Positions 20,976 to 21,822 of a DNA stretch of 21,822 nt are shown here, in pieces. This stretch comes from WLNJ01 sp037131165 (GTDB lineage Bacteria; Actinomycetota; Thermoleophilia; Solirubrobacterales; Solirubrobacteraceae). How positions within the stretch are numbered: position 1 is the first letter of the stretch; each line of letters begins with the position of its first letter. The DNA is taken from contig JBAXRO010000029.1 in NCBI GenBank assembly GCA_037131165.1, positions 1 through 21,822 of the forward strand, read 5' to 3'. The notes beneath the pieces are model-generated. The model was not told where the DNA came from, ran no database searches, and saw only the letters and a list, made by a program, of their open reading frames with translations. Both the position numbers and the translations under genes were made by a program.

Positions 20976-21245
20976 GTGATCGAGATGACTGCCACGGAAC
21001 TGGCGCGCAACCTCTCCGACGTCCTCAACCGGGTTGCCGATGGTGAGGAGATCCGGATCACGAGGGGAGGGCGGTCAATCGCCGTGATCGGTCCCTCGAG
21101 GCGCCAGTGGGTCGATGGCTCCGACTTCCTCGCGATGCTCCGCGACCTGCCCTCTCCGGATCCGGAGTTCGAGGCGGACCTGAGGCGGATCCGGGAAGAG
21201 GCCAACGCCCAGCCCGAGAGGGCAACCCCGATCGTTTGGGATTGA
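20976..21245 (+). CDS. Phd/YefM (VapB-type) antitoxin
   Basis: The 89-residue protein has the Phd/YefM N-terminal DNA-binding fold: MTATELARNLSDVLNRVADGEEIRITRGGRSIAVIGP, where 'f..nl...l..v..Ge.i.itr.g.p.avl' is the family pattern. The C-terminal 45 residues (RDLPSPDPEFEADLRRIREE) are charged and probably unfold to wrap the toxin. It would neutralise the PIN toxin and repress its own promoter. The start may be GTG 20976, favoured by the -10 box spacing, or ATG 20985, favoured by the family's usual first residue. The toxin ATG follows after 8 bases. Confidence 0.92.
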   Translation: MIEMTATELARNLSDVLNRVADGEEIRITRGGRSIAVIGPSRRQWVDGSDFLAMLRDLPSPDPEFEADLRRIREEANAQPERATPIVWD

Positions 21246-21253
21246 GCAGCGCG

Positions 21254-21664
21254 ATGGGGCTGCTGATCGACACGAGCGTGATCATCAAGCTCGAGCGCGA
21301 GGGTCCGAGCGAGGACTTCAATCCGATCTTCGATCGCGATCAGGTCGCGATCAGCGTCATCACCGTCAGCGAACTCCTGGCCGGCGTCCACCAAGCAAGG
21401 CCGGGGCAGGGCGACGCCGCCGTCTACCGGGCGTCGTTCGTCGAAGAGATGCTCGACCGGTTCGAACCGCTGCCGATAACACCGCGGATCGCTCGGATCC
21501 ACGCTGACATCTCGTCCTTCCTGCGTGGGAGTGGAAGGAGCATCGGCCGCCACGACGAGTGGATAGCGGCCACCGCGATGGCTCACGGGGCGACGATCGT
21601 CACGCTCAACCGCAAGGACTTCGAGCAGGTGCCGGCCGTCAAGGTCGTATCGCCCGACGATTGA
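21254..21664 (+). CDS. vapC: PIN-domain ribonuclease toxin (VapC-like)
   Basis: The 136-residue protein has the PIN-domain acidic centre: D6 in LLIDTSVII, E40 in TVSELLAG, D101 in GRHDEWIAATA and D122 in LNRKDFEQV. All four metal-binding residues are present, so the nuclease should be active. VapC toxins cut tRNA or rRNA in the cytoplasm when the antitoxin is lost. The length is typical. ATG 21254 is chosen; an in-frame TTG at 21242 would overlap the antitoxin stop. Pairing a Phd-type antitoxin with a PIN toxin is common in actinobacteria. Confidence 0.95.
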   Translation: MGLLIDTSVIIKLEREGPSEDFNPIFDRDQVAISVITVSELLAGVHQARPGQGDAAVYRASFVEEMLDRFEPLPITPRIARIHADISSFLRGSGRSIGRHDEWIAATAMAHGATIVTLNRKDFEQVPAVKVVSPDD

Positions 21665-21822
21665 CCTGCTCCGGGCTGCCGGATCAGGTCGATTTCCTCA
21701 GGCCTGTCCGGCGGCAGTCCAGTCCGACCAATTCCCTGCGCCGTCCCGTATCCGGACCCAGGTTAGCTCGGTCACGAACTTGAGTCTTATGGGGTATGCG
21801 AACGGGACCGTCTTGCCGGGCT
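21665..21822. other. Window end with no supported gene; possible start of a (+) gene at 21789
   Basis: These 158 bases after the toxin show no tRNA, terminator or complete gene. An ATG at 21789 is open to the window edge (11 codons) and has GAACTT 7 bases before it, which would fit the window's leaderless pattern loosely. A second ATG at 21796 in another frame is also open. The visible part is too short to decide. Confidence 0.2.

Noticed and set aside
1..21822. CRISPR arrays, insertion sequences, prophage or integrase attachment sites
   Set aside because: No regularly spaced repeats, transposase, integrase or phage structural genes were found. The toxin-antitoxin pair alone is not evidence of a mobile element.

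Overview
The window is a gene-dense, very GC-rich chromosomal segment. Gaps are short, often zero or overlapping, and many starts are GTG. The gene set is typical of Actinomycetota: a 71-residue stand-alone biotin carrier like mycobacterial TB7.3, a primary-like sigma-70 factor, sugar dehydrogenase and CHAP proteins, and many genes with no Shine-Dalgarno sequence. A deep-branching lineage such as Thermoleophilia/Solirubrobacterales is my guess; no rRNA is present to test it. No rRNA, tRNA, CRISPR array, insertion sequence or prophage was seen. The longest stretch without a gene is about 204 bases (9351-9554).

Layout. 1-596: 3' end of a class III aminotransferase (+). 610-1629: primary-like sigma factor (-) with a near-consensus promoter. 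1753-6733: a (+) run of secreted PQQ-type sugar dehydrogenase, metallo-beta-lactamase (MBL) hydrolase, bis-MGD molybdoenzyme and CcdA. 6819-9132: a (-) run of NUDIX hydrolase, a MobA with an extra C-terminal MoaD-like domain, and a short-chain dehydrogenase (SDR). 9171-9350: a rubredoxin (+), divergent from the NUDIX gene. 9555-12836: biotin operon bioB-bioF-bioD (-). 12951-13811: secreted CHAP peptidase (-). 13905-14907: biotin carrier plus a methylmalonyl-CoA-decarboxylase-like crotonase (-). 14985-17313: glycerol kinase and an acyltransferase (+). 17322-18868: AHL-lactonase-like hydrolase (-) divergent from a catalytically degenerate SDR (+). 18902-20867: Hsp20, GNAT acetyltransferase and SDR (-). 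20976-21664: Phd/VapB-VapC toxin-antitoxin pair (+).

How the genes fit together. The molybdoenzyme needs bis-MGD and MobA would attach its nucleotide. bioBFD would supply biotin to carriers such as the 71-residue protein nearby. Glycerol kinase makes glycerol 3-phosphate, the backbone that PlsC-type acyltransferases use.

The most striking non-coding signal is a repeated promoter-start arrangement. A TANNNT -10 hexamer sits 5-8 nt before the start codon of nine genes, which implies leaderless mRNAs. Two divergent pairs pack both promoters into 38 and 44 bp. The protein-level novelties are the MobA-MoaD-like fusion, the carrier/decarboxylase pair, the dead SDR, C-terminal tails on BioB and BioF, and a non-canonical molybdenum-ligand region in the molybdoenzyme.
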